Assembly: GCF_007290395.2 (NCBI RefSeq)
Contig: NZ_CP041656.2
Span: 434,001-498,000, forward strand
Length of the DNA: 64,000 nucleotides
Source: Bradyrhizobium cosmicum
GTDB lineage: Bacteria > Pseudomonadota > Alphaproteobacteria > Rhizobiales > Xanthobacteraceae
Direction: 5' to 3'
In this document: one piece after another, positions 25,562 to 36,394 of the stretch
How positions within the stretch are numbered: the stretch's first letter is position 1
Layout of the letters: each line of letters begins with the position of its first letter
Notes under the pieces: generated by a model
What the model saw: only the letters and a program-made list of their open reading frames with translations
Told to the model about the DNA's origin: nothing
Databases searched by the model: none
Program-made: the position numbers and the translations under genes

Positions 25562-26197
25562 ATGGTCGAACAAACCTCCCGTGGTGAGATCTTCGTGGTC
25601 GATGACGACCCTGCCGTTCGCGACACCTTGTCGATGGTGTTGAAGGCGGCGGGCTATGAAGTGATTTGTTTTGCGGACGGCGCGGCACTGCTCTCCGTCG
25701 CGCGAAGCCGCACACCGGCTGCGATCCTGCTTGACGTGAACATTCCTGGAAAGTCGGGTCTCGACATTCTCAAGGAGCTGCACGGCGAGGACTATCCGGC
25801 GCCGATCTTCATGATCTCCGGACAGGGCGACATCGCGATGGCGGTGGGTGCGATCAAGAGCGGCGCGCTCGATTTCATCGAGAAGCCGTTCCGCGGCAGC
25901 GAGATCGTCGGCCGGCTCGACGAGGCGATCGGAGCCTATGCACGCAGGCAGGCAGAGAGTGCGTCGCCGAAATTCAACTCGCTGCATTTCCCCGGACGCG
26001 AGCCATTGACGCGGCGTGAACGGGAGGTGCTCGAACAGTTCGCTTCCGGTGCCTCCAACAAGGAGGCCGGCCGCACGCTCGGCATCAGCCCGCGCACCAT
26101 CGAGGACCACCGCGCCAACATCATGAAGAAGCTCGGCGCGCGCAATGCCGCCGACCTGATCCGCATCGTGATGACCGCGGCCCAGCGCGCGTCGTAA
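25562..26197 (+). CDS. FixJ/NarL-type two-component response regulator
   Basis: A 211-residue transcription factor: receiver domain 8-125 with acidic pocket VVDDDPAVR and phospho-acceptor Asp58 (ILLDVNIPGKSGLD), switch residues ISGQGDIAMAV and IEKPFRG, and a LuxR-type HTH about 145-205 (LTRREREVLEQFASGASNKE, ISPRTIEDHRANIMKKLGAR). Architecture and KPF motif match FixJ. The cognate kinase could be the hybrid kinase encoded convergently just downstream, but the receiver of that kinase complicates a simple pairing. Its target genes are unknown. Confidence 0.9.
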   Translation: MVEQTSRGEIFVVDDDPAVRDTLSMVLKAAGYEVICFADGAALLSVARSRTPAAILLDVNIPGKSGLDILKELHGEDYPAPIFMISGQGDIAMAVGAIKSGALDFIEKPFRGSEIVGRLDEAIGAYARRQAESASPKFNSLHFPGREPLTRREREVLEQFASGASNKEAGRTLGISPRTIEDHRANIMKKLGARNAADLIRIVMTAAQRAS

Positions 26198-26211
26198 GCG
26201 GCTGCTCTCCT

Positions 26212-26266
26212 CTCGTGCCCCGGACGCAGCGCATCCTGCAACGATGCGCTGAGTCCGGGACACGAG
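26212..26266. repeat. Palindromic intergenic repeat (family C, copy 1)
   Basis: The inverted arms 26212-26235 and 26243-26266 (CTCGTG...GGAC.CAGCGCATC against GATGCGCTG.GTCC...CACGAG) pair with two mismatches around a 7-nt loop containing TGCAAC. It fills the convergent gap between the FixJ-like gene and the hybrid kinase and could terminate both. A related element with the same loop core lies at 44098-44156. Confidence 0.75.
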
Positions 26267-26275
26267 ATCGAGACG

Positions 26276-29200
26276 TTAGCCGCTCAGCGCCTTGCGGATG
26301 ATCCGCGCCAGATCCGATTTGCGATACGGCTTCGCGAGCAGCAGCACGCCCAAATCGAGCCGGCCGTGATGGATGATCGCGTTCTCGGTATAGCCGGACG
26401 TGAAGACCACCTTGAGATCGGGGCGCGTCTTCAGGACTTCGTCGGCCAGCTGCCGTCCGTTCATCTTGCCGGGCATGATGACGTCGGTGAACAGGAGGTC
26501 GAACGGCTCTCCGCTCGCGACGATCGCGAGCGCTTCTGCGGCATTCGCGGCCTGCAAGGTGACGTAGCCGAGCGAATGCAGCTGCGCCAGCACGTACTCG
26601 CGGACCAGCCGGTCGTCCTCGACCACGAGGATGGTCTCGTGTCCACCCTCGACCGTCGCCTGGGTCGCGCCTTCGCCCACCGCCGTAGGCGTCTTGCCTG
26701 GCGGCAGGTACATCTTGATCGTGGTGCCGTGGCCCTCCTCGCTGTAGATCTTGATGTGGCCCGCGGACTGCTTGATGAAGCCGTAGACCATCGAGAGTCC
26801 GAGCCCGGTGCCCTTGCCTGGCCCCTTCGAGGTGAAGAAGGGATCGAACACCCTGGCCAGGATGTTGGCGGGAATGCCGGTGCCGGTGTCGCTCACGGCG
26901 ATCATGACATAGTGGCCGGGCCGGACGTCGTTGACGCTGGCATAGGCCTCGTCGAGATAAGCGGCGCCAGTCTCCACGATCAGCTTGCCGCCTCCGGGCA
27001 TGGCGTCGCGGGCATTGAGCGCAAGATTGAGCAGCGCTGTGGTGAGCTGGTTGGGGTCGACGATCGCGACGACGCTTTCGCCCTCGAACACCGATTCGAT
27101 GTGGATCTGCTCGCCCAGAGTCGGCCGCAGAAGCTTCGCGGTGTCGATGATCAGCGAATTGATGTCGATCTCGCGCGGTTGGAGCGGTTGCTTGCGCGCG
27201 AAGGCGAGCAGGTGCTGGGTCAGCTCTGCGCCGCGCCCGGCGGCCTCGTCGATCATCTTCGTGATCGCCGCAAGCTCCGGCTCCTTCGCCACCGCGTCGC
27301 TCAGGATCTCGATCGTCCCGGTGATGACGGTCAGGATGTTGTTGAAGTCATGCGCCACGCCGCCGGTGAGCTGGCCGACCGCCTCCATCTTCTCGGCTTG
27401 GCGGATGCGCTCCTCGGACGCGATCTTGTCGGTCAGGTCGCGGTAAAACACGTTGAACAGGACGCCTTCGCGGCGCCGCAGTGCGGTGACGCTCAGCTCG
27501 GCCTTGAAGTCCTTGCCGTCGCGGCGGCGGCACATGAGCTCGCGGCGGCGATTGAGGGTCTGGCCCTCCGCGGACTCGAGGAACCGCGCGAGGCTGGTCG
27601 TGACCCTTTCACGCTCAGCCTCGGCGACGATGAGATCAATCGCGTTTCTGCCCAGCACCTCGTCGCGGCGCCAGCCGAACAGCTCTTCGGCCCGCGAGCT
27701 CCAGTTCAGGATGGTGCTGCGGTCGTCGGTCTGGACGAAGGCGTCGAGTGCGGTCTCGACGATGTTGCGGGCGAGATGCTCGCTCTCACGCAAAGACTCC
27801 TCCGCGAGCCTCGCTTCGGTCATGTCGCGCCCGACGAAAAAGAAGCGCCGGGCCTGATCCGACCAGTTGCCGAGCCATGACAGCCAGACTTCGTGTCCGT
27901 CCTTGTGAAAGCAGCGGGTGTCCGCGAGCTTGGGCGCGCCGCCGTGCCGGAGCGCACGCATTTCCTCGCGGGATTGCTCGAGATGGTCAGGATGGATGAA
28001 ATCGACACCGCTGCGGCCGATCATCTCCTCCGGCCGGTAGCCGAGAATGGTCGCGCTGCTCGGACTGATCTGCACGATATGGCCCCGCGAGTTCATGATC
28101 ATGATGAGATCCTGCGAGGCGTCGAACAGCTGCCGCCGTTCCTCGAGCTGCTGCTGCAAGGCCCGTTCGGTCCGCCGCGCATCGGTGAGGCGGCGTGCAG
28201 AGCCGGACGCGCCGATGATTTCGCCCGAGGCCCCCCTGATCGGTGAGAGGCTGACCGAGATTTCGACCGGACTGCCATCCCGGTGCAAACGCATGGTCTC
28301 GAAGTGCTCGATCCGCTCGCCCCGCGAAATCCGGGCAAGGTAGTCCTTGCCCTCATCGCGGCGCTCGGTCGGCAGGATGATCGAGGTCGGTTGTCCGACC
28401 GCTTCCTCGGCCGAATAGCCGTAGAGCCGCTCGGCCGCTCCGTTCCAGCCGATGATGATGCCATCGAGCGTCTGCATGACGATCGAATCGTCTGAGGACT
28501 CGACCGCCGCACTGAACAGGCGCTCGCGGACGGCGAGCTGGTCGCGTGCGGCCTCGGTGCGCCGCCGCTCTTCGACCTCGTGTTCCAATGCCGATGTCTT
28601 CGCCTTGGTCTCCTCGACCATGCGGGCAAAGGCCCGCGCCAGCATGCCGGTCTCGCCCGAGGCGTCGATCGGGATGTTCGCGGGCTGGCCGCGCCCGATC
28701 GCCTCGACCGCGGTCGTGAGCCGTCCGATCGGCCGGGTCAGCGACCGCGCCAGCAGCACGGCAAGCACAGCCGCGACCATCACCGCGATGAGGCCGATCG
28801 TGAGGGTGGTTCGTTCGATGATGGCGGCAGGCGCCATGAAGACGGCGTTAGGCACGACACGGATGATGGCGGCCCACTGCCCCTCGGCCAGGATCGCGGG
28901 CGCGATCGCGGTCCCGCTCGGCTTGCCGTCGCTGTCTGGCACGACCTGCGTAGCGGGCAGCGTCGATCCTGTGGTCGCGGCAAAATAGGGGAAGTCGTCC
29001 TGCCAGCGCGTCGGTGTCCCCAGTTGCGAACCGAACTCGCGGGTACGATCCGGATGCACGAGGTAATCACCGTTGCGGCCGACGACATAGACCGACTCGC
29101 CCTGCCGGATCGATATGCGAATGCGATCGAACACCTGGCGCATGTCGATATTGACGACGACGATGCCGAACAGCCGGTGATCGGGCCCGAACAGCGGTCC

Positions 29201-29776
29201 CGCGACGCGCAATGTTGGAACATGCGGCATCTGAATGACGCCGTCATCGACGTTGAGGTCGACCGGAGAGACGTAGACCTGGTCCTCGGACAGCTTGATT
29301 GCGTCCTGGAAGAAGAAGCGATCGTCCTTGCTCTGCAGAGCCTCGTCGGGAACGATGCGCACCGATCCGCCCGGTCCCGATCGGTCGACGCGCAGATATT
29401 CGCGGCCGTCAGCGCCGATTACGCGAAACTTTGCGTAGGCCGGGTGGGCCCCGACATCGGCCAGGAGGCGCGTCAGCAGCCGCTCGCGCCAGGTCTTTTC
29501 CGAGACGTGATCGATCGGATCGACGCCGCCGTTGAAATGGGCATCGATCATGCCGCGCACGGCGGCATTGGCGCGGAATGTCACGATGTCGGCACGCGCG
29601 CCGGCGGTCTGGGCTTCGAGCTGGGAGGCGAGCAGCCGTGACTGGCTCTCGATGCGTTCGAGCACGCGGGGCAGGAAAGCCTGCTCCAGGCTGTAATGGC
29701 TCAGCCATCCGACTGCGGCGACCGCAACCGCGACCAGCAGGATCATTGCGATGGCCAGGCGTGTTGCGAGGGTCAT
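26276..29776 (-). CDS. Hybrid sensor histidine kinase (Cache-HAMP-PAS x3-HisKA-HATPase-REC)
   Basis: A 1166-residue membrane sensor. N-terminal membrane helix (about 5-28), a periplasmic Cache-type domain (about 35-300), a second helix (about 310-335), HAMP (about 335-390), three PAS domains (about 425-540, 545-665, 675-795), HisKA with His809 (GGVAHDFNNILTV), an ATPase domain with NARDAMPGGGKL and GTGIP, and a C-terminal receiver with acceptor Asp1098 (LLFTDVIMPGKMNG). It would sense a small periplasmic ligand plus cytoplasmic cues, then autophosphorylate and pass phosphate to its receiver, so an Hpt protein is expected to follow; one is encoded at 15963-16361. The receiver gene at 29847 precedes it on the same strand. 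Confidence 0.92.
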   Translation of the reverse strand: MTLATRLAIAMILLVAVAVAAVGWLSHYSLEQAFLPRVLERIESQSRLLASQLEAQTAGARADIVTFRANAAVRGMIDAHFNGGVDPIDHVSEKTWRERLLTRLLADVGAHPAYAKFRVIGADGREYLRVDRSGPGGSVRIVPDEALQSKDDRFFFQDAIKLSEDQVYVSPVDLNVDDGVIQMPHVPTLRVAGPLFGPDHRLFGIVVVNIDMRQVFDRIRISIRQGESVYVVGRNGDYLVHPDRTREFGSQLGTPTRWQDDFPYFAATTGSTLPATQVVPDSDGKPSGTAIAPAILAEGQWAAIIRVVPNAVFMAPAAIIERTTLTIGLIAVMVAAVLAVLLARSLTRPIGRLTTAVEAIGRGQPANIPIDASGETGMLARAFARMVEETKAKTSALEHEVEERRRTEAARDQLAVRERLFSAAVESSDDSIVMQTLDGIIIGWNGAAERLYGYSAEEAVGQPTSIILPTERRDEGKDYLARISRGERIEHFETMRLHRDGSPVEISVSLSPIRGASGEIIGASGSARRLTDARRTERALQQQLEERRQLFDASQDLIMIMNSRGHIVQISPSSATILGYRPEEMIGRSGVDFIHPDHLEQSREEMRALRHGGAPKLADTRCFHKDGHEVWLSWLGNWSDQARRFFFVGRDMTEARLAEESLRESEHLARNIVETALDAFVQTDDRSTILNWSSRAEELFGWRRDEVLGRNAIDLIVAEAERERVTTSLARFLESAEGQTLNRRRELMCRRRDGKDFKAELSVTALRRREGVLFNVFYRDLTDKIASEERIRQAEKMEAVGQLTGGVAHDFNNILTVITGTIEILSDAVAKEPELAAITKMIDEAAGRGAELTQHLLAFARKQPLQPREIDINSLIIDTAKLLRPTLGEQIHIESVFEGESVVAIVDPNQLTTALLNLALNARDAMPGGGKLIVETGAAYLDEAYASVNDVRPGHYVMIAVSDTGTGIPANILARVFDPFFTSKGPGKGTGLGLSMVYGFIKQSAGHIKIYSEEGHGTTIKMYLPPGKTPTAVGEGATQATVEGGHETILVVEDDRLVREYVLAQLHSLGYVTLQAANAAEALAIVASGEPFDLLFTDVIMPGKMNGRQLADEVLKTRPDLKVVFTSGYTENAIIHHGRLDLGVLLLAKPYRKSDLARIIRKALSG

Positions 29777-29846
29777 GTCGGCCTTTGCGCCCCGTCGGGA
29801 ACAGTCTGGAACCTTCTGCTACCCTTAAACATGGAGCTTTCAGCCA

Positions 29847-30272
29847 TCAGCAGCCGCAGCCGGCATTGGATTGCGGCGGGGACGACGATTGCGCCGATCC
29901 GAGGCAGCTGTCGACAGCCGCAAGCAGCGCGTCGGGCCGAAACGGCTTTTGCAAGCTGGCGACCGCGCCGAGCTTGGTCGCCATCTTCAGGAAGTCCGGC
30001 TCCGCGTAAGCGTCCGGCGTAACCGAGCGGCCGGAAATGACGATGATGGGAATCGCCGGCTGCCGCGCCCGGATGTGGCGCATCGTCCCAAGGCCGTCCA
30101 CGCCGGGCATGAAGATGTCGAGGAACAGCAATTCAAACTGGCTGGCTTCGAACAGCACCAGTCCCGTGCGGCCATCGCCGGCGACGCTGACGTGATGACC
30201 GGCCCTCTCCAGGATCAGCCGGATCGTGAGCTGCACGGCCGGGTCGTCATCCACGATCAGGATGTTGGCCAC
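29847..30272 (-). CDS. Single-domain response regulator (REC) with Cys-rich tail
   Basis: A 141-residue receiver from the GTG at 30272 (CGGAGGA upstream). Acidic pocket VDDDP (8-12), phospho-acceptor Asp52 (LFLDIFMPGVDG), conserved lysine in LQKPFRPDALLAA. The C-terminus ends SNAGCGC, a short cysteine pair that is unusual for a receiver. It lies 70 bp upstream of the hybrid kinase on the same strand and is probably cotranscribed with it, so it is the best candidate partner. Close paralogue of the receiver at 18536-19003. Confidence 0.87.
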   Translation of the reverse strand: MANILIVDDDPAVQLTIRLILERAGHHVSVAGDGRTGLVLFEASQFELLFLDIFMPGVDGLGTMRHIRARQPAIPIIVISGRSVTPDAYAEPDFLKMATKLGAVASLQKPFRPDALLAAVDSCLGSAQSSSPPQSNAGCGC

Positions 30273-30414
30273 GTCTAAAATCCTCCGGTCGAACGGGATG
30301 TTCCCGCCGACCCAAATCAAAGTTTCAAATGAGAAATTGTCGCGCGGATTGTGCCCATCCTGCAAGCACTTCGCGGCCACGCAGCGTTCGCTTCGCGATT
30401 CCGGCGGCGGCGCT

Positions 30415-30438
30415 CATATGCATGTTTGCGTGCATATG
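30415..30438. repeat. Inverted repeat CATATGCA-N8-TGCATATG
   Basis: Perfect 8-bp arms (30415-30422 / 30431-30438) lie between the GntR stop (30454) and the receiver start (30272), both on the minus strand. It could be a hairpin ending the gntR transcript or an operator for the receiver-kinase operon. No T-run follows. Confidence 0.4.
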
Positions 30439-30453
30439 GAGTTCCGGGCGGAC

Positions 30454-31155
30454 CTAGTCGGTCAAGTACTCCGGATGATGGCTTCGGATCTTGTCGAGCT
30501 CGCTGAGCGTGCCGGACAGGTGCCTGCGCAGATGCTGCTGAGCCGCATCGGCGTCTCCGGCCTCGATCGCGCGTACGATCAGCTTGTGATGGCGGACGAT
30601 GTTCTGGGCCTTGCCGGGCGAGGGTAGATGCAGCCGGCGCAGCCGGTCGATATGTCCGCTGCGGCTGCGCACCAGCGTCCAAAGCTCCTGCTTGCCCGCG
30701 GCGGCGTAGAGCTGGGCATGGAAATCATTGTCGCCGGCCATGAACGCCTCGAAGTCACCGGCCTTGGCAAATTGTTGCTGCAATGCAATGGCCTGATCCA
30801 GGCGGGCCACCAGCGCGGCGTCGCAGTTGCCCGCGAGCAGGCGCACGATCTCCAGCTCCAGCGCCTGGCGCAGGAAGTGCGCCTGCTCGGCACGGCTGAT
30901 GTCGATCCGGCTGACCACGGTCGCGTGCTGCGGAAAAACGTCGACCAGGCCTTCCTCCTCGAGCCGCATCAGCGCATCGCGCACCGGCGTCAAGCTGACG
31001 CCAAACTGCCCGGCGAGTTCGGCGCGTGACAGCGGCGCGCCCGGCGGCAGCTCCAGGGCGATGATCGCATTGCGCAGGCGCTCGAACACCTGCGGCGCGG
31101 CCTGGCGGGCACGATCGAGCCGGGCCGCGCGAGGCGCAGTATGGGTTGCTTCCAT
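30454..31155 (-). CDS. GntR-family (FCD) transcriptional regulator
   Basis: A 233-residue repressor-type regulator. Winged HTH at about 22-88 (SRAELAGQFGVSLTPVRDAL, the GntR recognition helix) and an FCD ligand domain at about 95-215 with the usual metal-binding Asp/His set (GDNDFHAQLY, HHKLI, QQHLRRHL). FCD regulators respond to small organic acids. It is divergent from the ABC importer operon, with a 14-bp palindrome between the two start codons, so it most likely controls that operon and itself. Confidence 0.9.
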   Translation of the reverse strand: MEATHTAPRAARLDRARQAAPQVFERLRNAIIALELPPGAPLSRAELAGQFGVSLTPVRDALMRLEEEGLVDVFPQHATVVSRIDISRAEQAHFLRQALELEIVRLLAGNCDAALVARLDQAIALQQQFAKAGDFEAFMAGDNDFHAQLYAAAGKQELWTLVRSRSGHIDRLRRLHLPSPGKAQNIVRHHKLIVRAIEAGDADAAQQHLRRHLSGTLSELDKIRSHHPEYLTD

Positions 31156-31184
31156 GTCGGGTCCCGCGGGCTTGCCTTCGATGA

Positions 31185-31198
31185 ACTAATATATTAGT
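31185..31198. promoter_or_regulatory. Palindromic operator candidate for the GntR regulator
   Basis: ACTAATATATTAGT is a perfect 14-bp palindrome in the 94-bp divergent spacer between gntR (start 31155) and the importer operon (start 31250). It is strikingly AT-rich in a GC-rich context. The position suits repression of both promoters. Confidence 0.6.
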
Positions 31199-31249
31199 GC
31201 ATCACCGGGGTCAACGCGGCGCGACGCTGACCGGAGGAAACACACAACA

Positions 31250-32269
31250 ATGATCAAGCATCTTCGTAGCAGGCTTGCGGCTGCTGCCGTCATCGCAGCA
31301 GCCGCCTTCACATTATCCGCGGCATATGCGCAGCAGAAGTCCGAGATCTCGCTGTCGCGCCAGCCCGGCATCTTCTACATGCCGAGCCACATCATGGAAA
31401 AGCAGAAGCTGATCGAGAAGCATGCGGCCGCTCTCGGCGTGCCAGGTGTCACCACCAAATGGATCACCTTCTCTGGCGGCGGGGCGCAAACCGATGCGCT
31501 GCTGGCCGGCGGCGTCGACATCCTCAACACTGGCACCGGCAATCTGCTGCTGCTGTGGGATCGGACCCGCGGCGGGGTGAAGGGCATCGTCGCGACCTCG
31601 GCGCAGCCGATGACGCTGATCAGCCGCGATGCTAACATCAAGTCGATCAGGGATTTCGGCCCGAACGACAAGATCGCGGTGCCGACGGTGAAAGTCTCGA
31701 CCCAGGCGATCGTGCTTCAGATCGCGGCGGCCGAGGCCTTTGGCGCCGATCAATGGGCGAAGCTCGATACCAACACCGTGCAGCTCGGTCATCCCGACGC
31801 CTATGCGGCGCTCGCCAATCCCAAGCACGAGGTGCACACCCATTTCTCGATCCCGCCGTTCACCTTCCTGGAGCTGAAGAACGTGCCGGGCGCGCATGTC
31901 GTGCTGTCATCGCCCGACGTGATGGGCGGCCCGCTCAGCCAGGCGCAGTTCTTCACCACGACCAAATTCGCCGATGCCAATCCGAAGATCATCCAGGCCG
32001 TGCGCGACGCGACCAGGGAAGCGCAGGATCTGATCCGTAGCGACACCAGGCAGGCCGTCGAGATCTACAAGGAGATCACCGGCGACAAGACTTCCGTGGA
32101 AGAGCTGCTCGATCTCCTCAAGGAGCCCGGCATGATGGAGTGGAATCTCGAGCCGCAAGGTACGATGAAGTTCGCGGCGCACCTGTTCAAGACCGGCACG
32201 CTGAAGAACCAGCCCAAGGCCTGGACTGATTACTATCTTCCCGTCGCGCACGATCTGAAGGGCAACTGA
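31250..32269 (+). CDS. NitT/TauT-type ABC transporter substrate-binding protein
   Basis: A 339-residue periplasmic binding protein with a signal peptide (cleavage near AYA-QQ, residue 27) and an NMT1/SsuA-like fold: SRQPGIFYMPSHIMEKQ, then the ligand-loop region GGGAQTDALLAGGVDILNTG. It captures the substrate for the importer encoded by the next two genes. The family carries sulfonates, nitrate, taurine, thiamine precursors and aromatic or sugar acids; the downstream sugar-acid dehydratase suggests an organic acid here. The stop overlaps the next start (TGATG). Confidence 0.88.
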   Translation: MIKHLRSRLAAAAVIAAAAFTLSAAYAQQKSEISLSRQPGIFYMPSHIMEKQKLIEKHAAALGVPGVTTKWITFSGGGAQTDALLAGGVDILNTGTGNLLLLWDRTRGGVKGIVATSAQPMTLISRDANIKSIRDFGPNDKIAVPTVKVSTQAIVLQIAAAEAFGADQWAKLDTNTVQLGHPDAYAALANPKHEVHTHFSIPPFTFLELKNVPGAHVVLSSPDVMGGPLSQAQFFTTTKFADANPKIIQAVRDATREAQDLIRSDTRQAVEIYKEITGDKTSVEELLDLLKEPGMMEWNLEPQGTMKFAAHLFKTGTLKNQPKAWTDYYLPVAHDLKGN

Positions 32270-33030
32270 TGGCGCTGCTCGACGTCAGCGGGGTGACGCT
32301 GCGCTACAAGACCTCCAGCACGGTCGTCACCGCCACCGAAAGGGTGAGCTTCACTGTCGACAGGTCCGATCGCTTCGTGCTGCTCGGGCCCTCCGGCTGC
32401 GGCAAGTCGACCTTGCTCAAGGCCGTCGGCGGCTACATGACGCCGAGCGAGGGGCGCATGAGCATCAACGACCGCGAGATCCGTGGTCCCGGCGCCGACC
32501 GCATGATGATCTTCCAGGAATTCGACCAGCTGCTGCCCTGGAAGAGCGTGCTTGCGAACGTGATGTTTCCGCTGCTGACTGCGCGAAAGCTGTCGCGCAA
32601 GGAGGCCGAGGCACGGGCGCGGGCGTATATCGAGAAGGTCGGCCTGACCCGTGTCGTCGACGCCTATCCGCACACGCTGTCCGGCGGCATGAAGCAGCGG
32701 GTTGCGATCGCGCGCGGCATGGCGATGGAGCCGGACATTCTCCTGATGGACGAGCCGTTCGCGGCGCTCGACGCGCTGACGCGCCGGACCTGCCAGGACG
32801 AGCTGCTCCAGCTCTGGAGCGAGACCAGGTTCACCGTTCTGTTCGTGACCCATTCGATTGCGGAGGCGATTCGCATCGGCAACCGCATCCTGCTGCTGTC
32901 GCCGCATCCCGGCCGCGTCAAGGCAGAGGTGGTCGACGTCGACAAGGTCTCCAGCGACGATGGCAGCGCTGGCCGACTGGAGAAGGAGATCCACGATCTG
33001 CTGTTCGCCGCCGAAGCAACGGCGCATTGA
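32269..33030 (+). CDS. NitT/TauT-type ABC transporter ATP-binding protein
   Basis: A 253-residue ATPase of the importer. Walker A GPSGCGKST is near residues 42-50, Q-loop IFQEFDQLLPW near 84, signature LSGGMKQRV near 138, Walker B LLMDEPFAALD near 160, and H-switch VTHSIAEA. All catalytic residues are present. Related to SsuB/TauB. Start overlaps the binding-protein stop; the stop is 11 bp before the permease ATG. Confidence 0.93.
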   Translation: MALLDVSGVTLRYKTSSTVVTATERVSFTVDRSDRFVLLGPSGCGKSTLLKAVGGYMTPSEGRMSINDREIRGPGADRMMIFQEFDQLLPWKSVLANVMFPLLTARKLSRKEAEARARAYIEKVGLTRVVDAYPHTLSGGMKQRVAIARGMAMEPDILLMDEPFAALDALTRRTCQDELLQLWSETRFTVLFVTHSIAEAIRIGNRILLLSPHPGRVKAEVVDVDKVSSDDGSAGRLEKEIHDLLFAAEATAH

Positions 33031-33041
33031 AGGAGCCTCTC

Positions 33042-33901
33042 ATGGGCGAAGCAAGAATATTGCTGCGTGACGCGCCGGCTGCGACCGCGAGCGGCGCAAG
33101 CGAGGTCGAGCGCAAGCTGAGCGTGCCTGAAATGCTGTGGAATGACGGTTTCGTCCGCAAGACCGTCATCATCCTGTTTCTCGCCGCGGTCTGGGAGGCC
33201 TACGGCGTCACTCTCGACAATCCCCTGTTGTTTCCGACGCTGCACGATACGATCGCCACGCTCTGGGACCGCGTCAGGGACGGCTCGATCCCGATGCGCG
33301 CCTGGGCCTCGCTCAAGGTCCTGTTCATGGGCTATTCGGCCGGCATCGTGCTCGCTGCCATCTTCACCGTGATTGCGATCTCCACCCGCATCGGGACAGA
33401 CTTCCTGGAGACGGTCACGGCGATGTTCAACCCGTTGCCGGCGATCGCGCTGCTGCCGCTGGCCCTGATCTGGTTCGGTCTCGGCAATGGCAGCCTGGTC
33501 TTCGTGCTGATCCACTCGGTGCTGTGGCCGGTCGCGCTCAACACCCATTCCGGCTTCAAGAGCGTGTCCAACACGCTGCGCATGGTCGGCCGCAACTACG
33601 GCCTGCGCGGATTGCCCTATGTGGCGAAAATCCTGATCCCCGCCGCCTTCGGCTCGATCCTCACCGGCCTGAAGATCGGCTGGGCCTTTGCCTGGCGCAC
33701 GCTGATCGCAGCCGAGCTGGTGTTCGGCGTGTCCTCGGGGCAGGGCGGGCTCGGCTGGTTCATCTTCGAAAACCGCAACCTGCTCGACATACCTGCGGTC
33801 TTCGCAGGCCTCTTGACGGTGATTATCATCGGGCTCTTTGTCGAGAACCTGATCTTCCGCGCCATCGAGCGGAACACCGTGCAGAAATGGGGCACCCAAT
33901 C

Positions 33902-33905
<4 letters not shown>
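33042..33905 (+). CDS. NitT/TauT-type ABC transporter permease
   Basis: A 287-residue inner-membrane permease with about six transmembrane helices. The first is at residues 40-60 (TVIILFLAAVWEAYGVTL region). It has the EAA-type coupling loop GLRGLPYVAKILIPAAFGSI, which contacts the ATPase. The start at 33042 has GGAG 6 nt upstream; an ATG 15 bp earlier is possible. The stop overlaps the dehydratase start by ATGA, so transport and catabolism are translationally coupled. Confidence 0.9.
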
Positions 33906-35644
<1,739 letters not shown>

Positions 35645-35653
35645 AGGACGCAC

Positions 35654-36373
35654 ATGTCAAAACTCAGCGAAGCCACCCGCACCAAGCTCAAATCCGTCTC
35701 CACCGCCACCGTCGCCACCGCGCTGTTCAAGCGCGGCCTGCGCATCCAGATGATCCAGGATGTGCACCCCCTGGGTGCGGACCAGCCGACCATGGTCGGG
35801 GAGGCCTTCACGCTGCGCTACATGCCGGCGCGCGAGGATCTCAACACCATCGACGTCTTCAAGGACCGCTCGCATCCGCAGCGCAAGGCGGTCGAGGATT
35901 GCCCGCCCGGTTCGGTGCTGGTGATGGACAGCCGCAAGGACGCGCGCGCGGCCTCGGCCGGCGCGATCCTGGTGACGCGGCTGATGAAGCGCGGCGTTGC
36001 TGGCGTCGTCACCGACGGCGGCTTTCGCGACTCCGCCGAGATCGCAAAACTTGGCATTCCCGCCTACCACCATCGCCCCTCGGCGCCGACGAACCTGACG
36101 CTGCACCAGGCGATCGAGATCAACGTGCCGATCGGCTGCGGTGACGCGCCGGTGTTTCCCGGCGACGTCATCCTGGGCGATGCCGACGGCGTCATCGTGA
36201 TCCCCGCGCATCTCGCCGACGAGATCGCCAACGAAACCTTCGAGATGACCGCGTTCGAGGATTTCGTCACCGAGGAAGTCGGCAAGGGCCGCGGCATCTT
36301 CGGTCTCTATCCGGCCACCGATCCGCAGACGCTCACCGACTTTGCGGAATGGCGCAAGAAGAACGGTCGGTAG
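35654..36373 (+). CDS. RraA-family protein (aldolase/decarboxylase-like)
   Basis: A 239-residue protein with the RraA/HMG-aldolase fold: the GVAGVVTDGGFRDSAEI segment carries the conserved Arg-Asp that binds substrate and metal, and GDVILGDADGVIVIP is the family signature. Such proteins are either regulators of RNase E or metal-dependent 4-hydroxy-2-oxo-acid aldolases and oxaloacetate decarboxylases. Its place 9 bp after a sugar-acid dehydratase favours an enzymatic role in cleaving or decarboxylating the keto-deoxy acid product. Last gene of the operon. Confidence 0.85.
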   Translation: MSKLSEATRTKLKSVSTATVATALFKRGLRIQMIQDVHPLGADQPTMVGEAFTLRYMPAREDLNTIDVFKDRSHPQRKAVEDCPPGSVLVMDSRKDARAASAGAILVTRLMKRGVAGVVTDGGFRDSAEIAKLGIPAYHHRPSAPTNLTLHQAIEINVPIGCGDAPVFPGDVILGDADGVIVIPAHLADEIANETFEMTAFEDFVTEEVGKGRGIFGLYPATDPQTLTDFAEWRKKNGR

Positions 36374-36394
36374 CAGGCGCCGGTCGTGGAGGGA

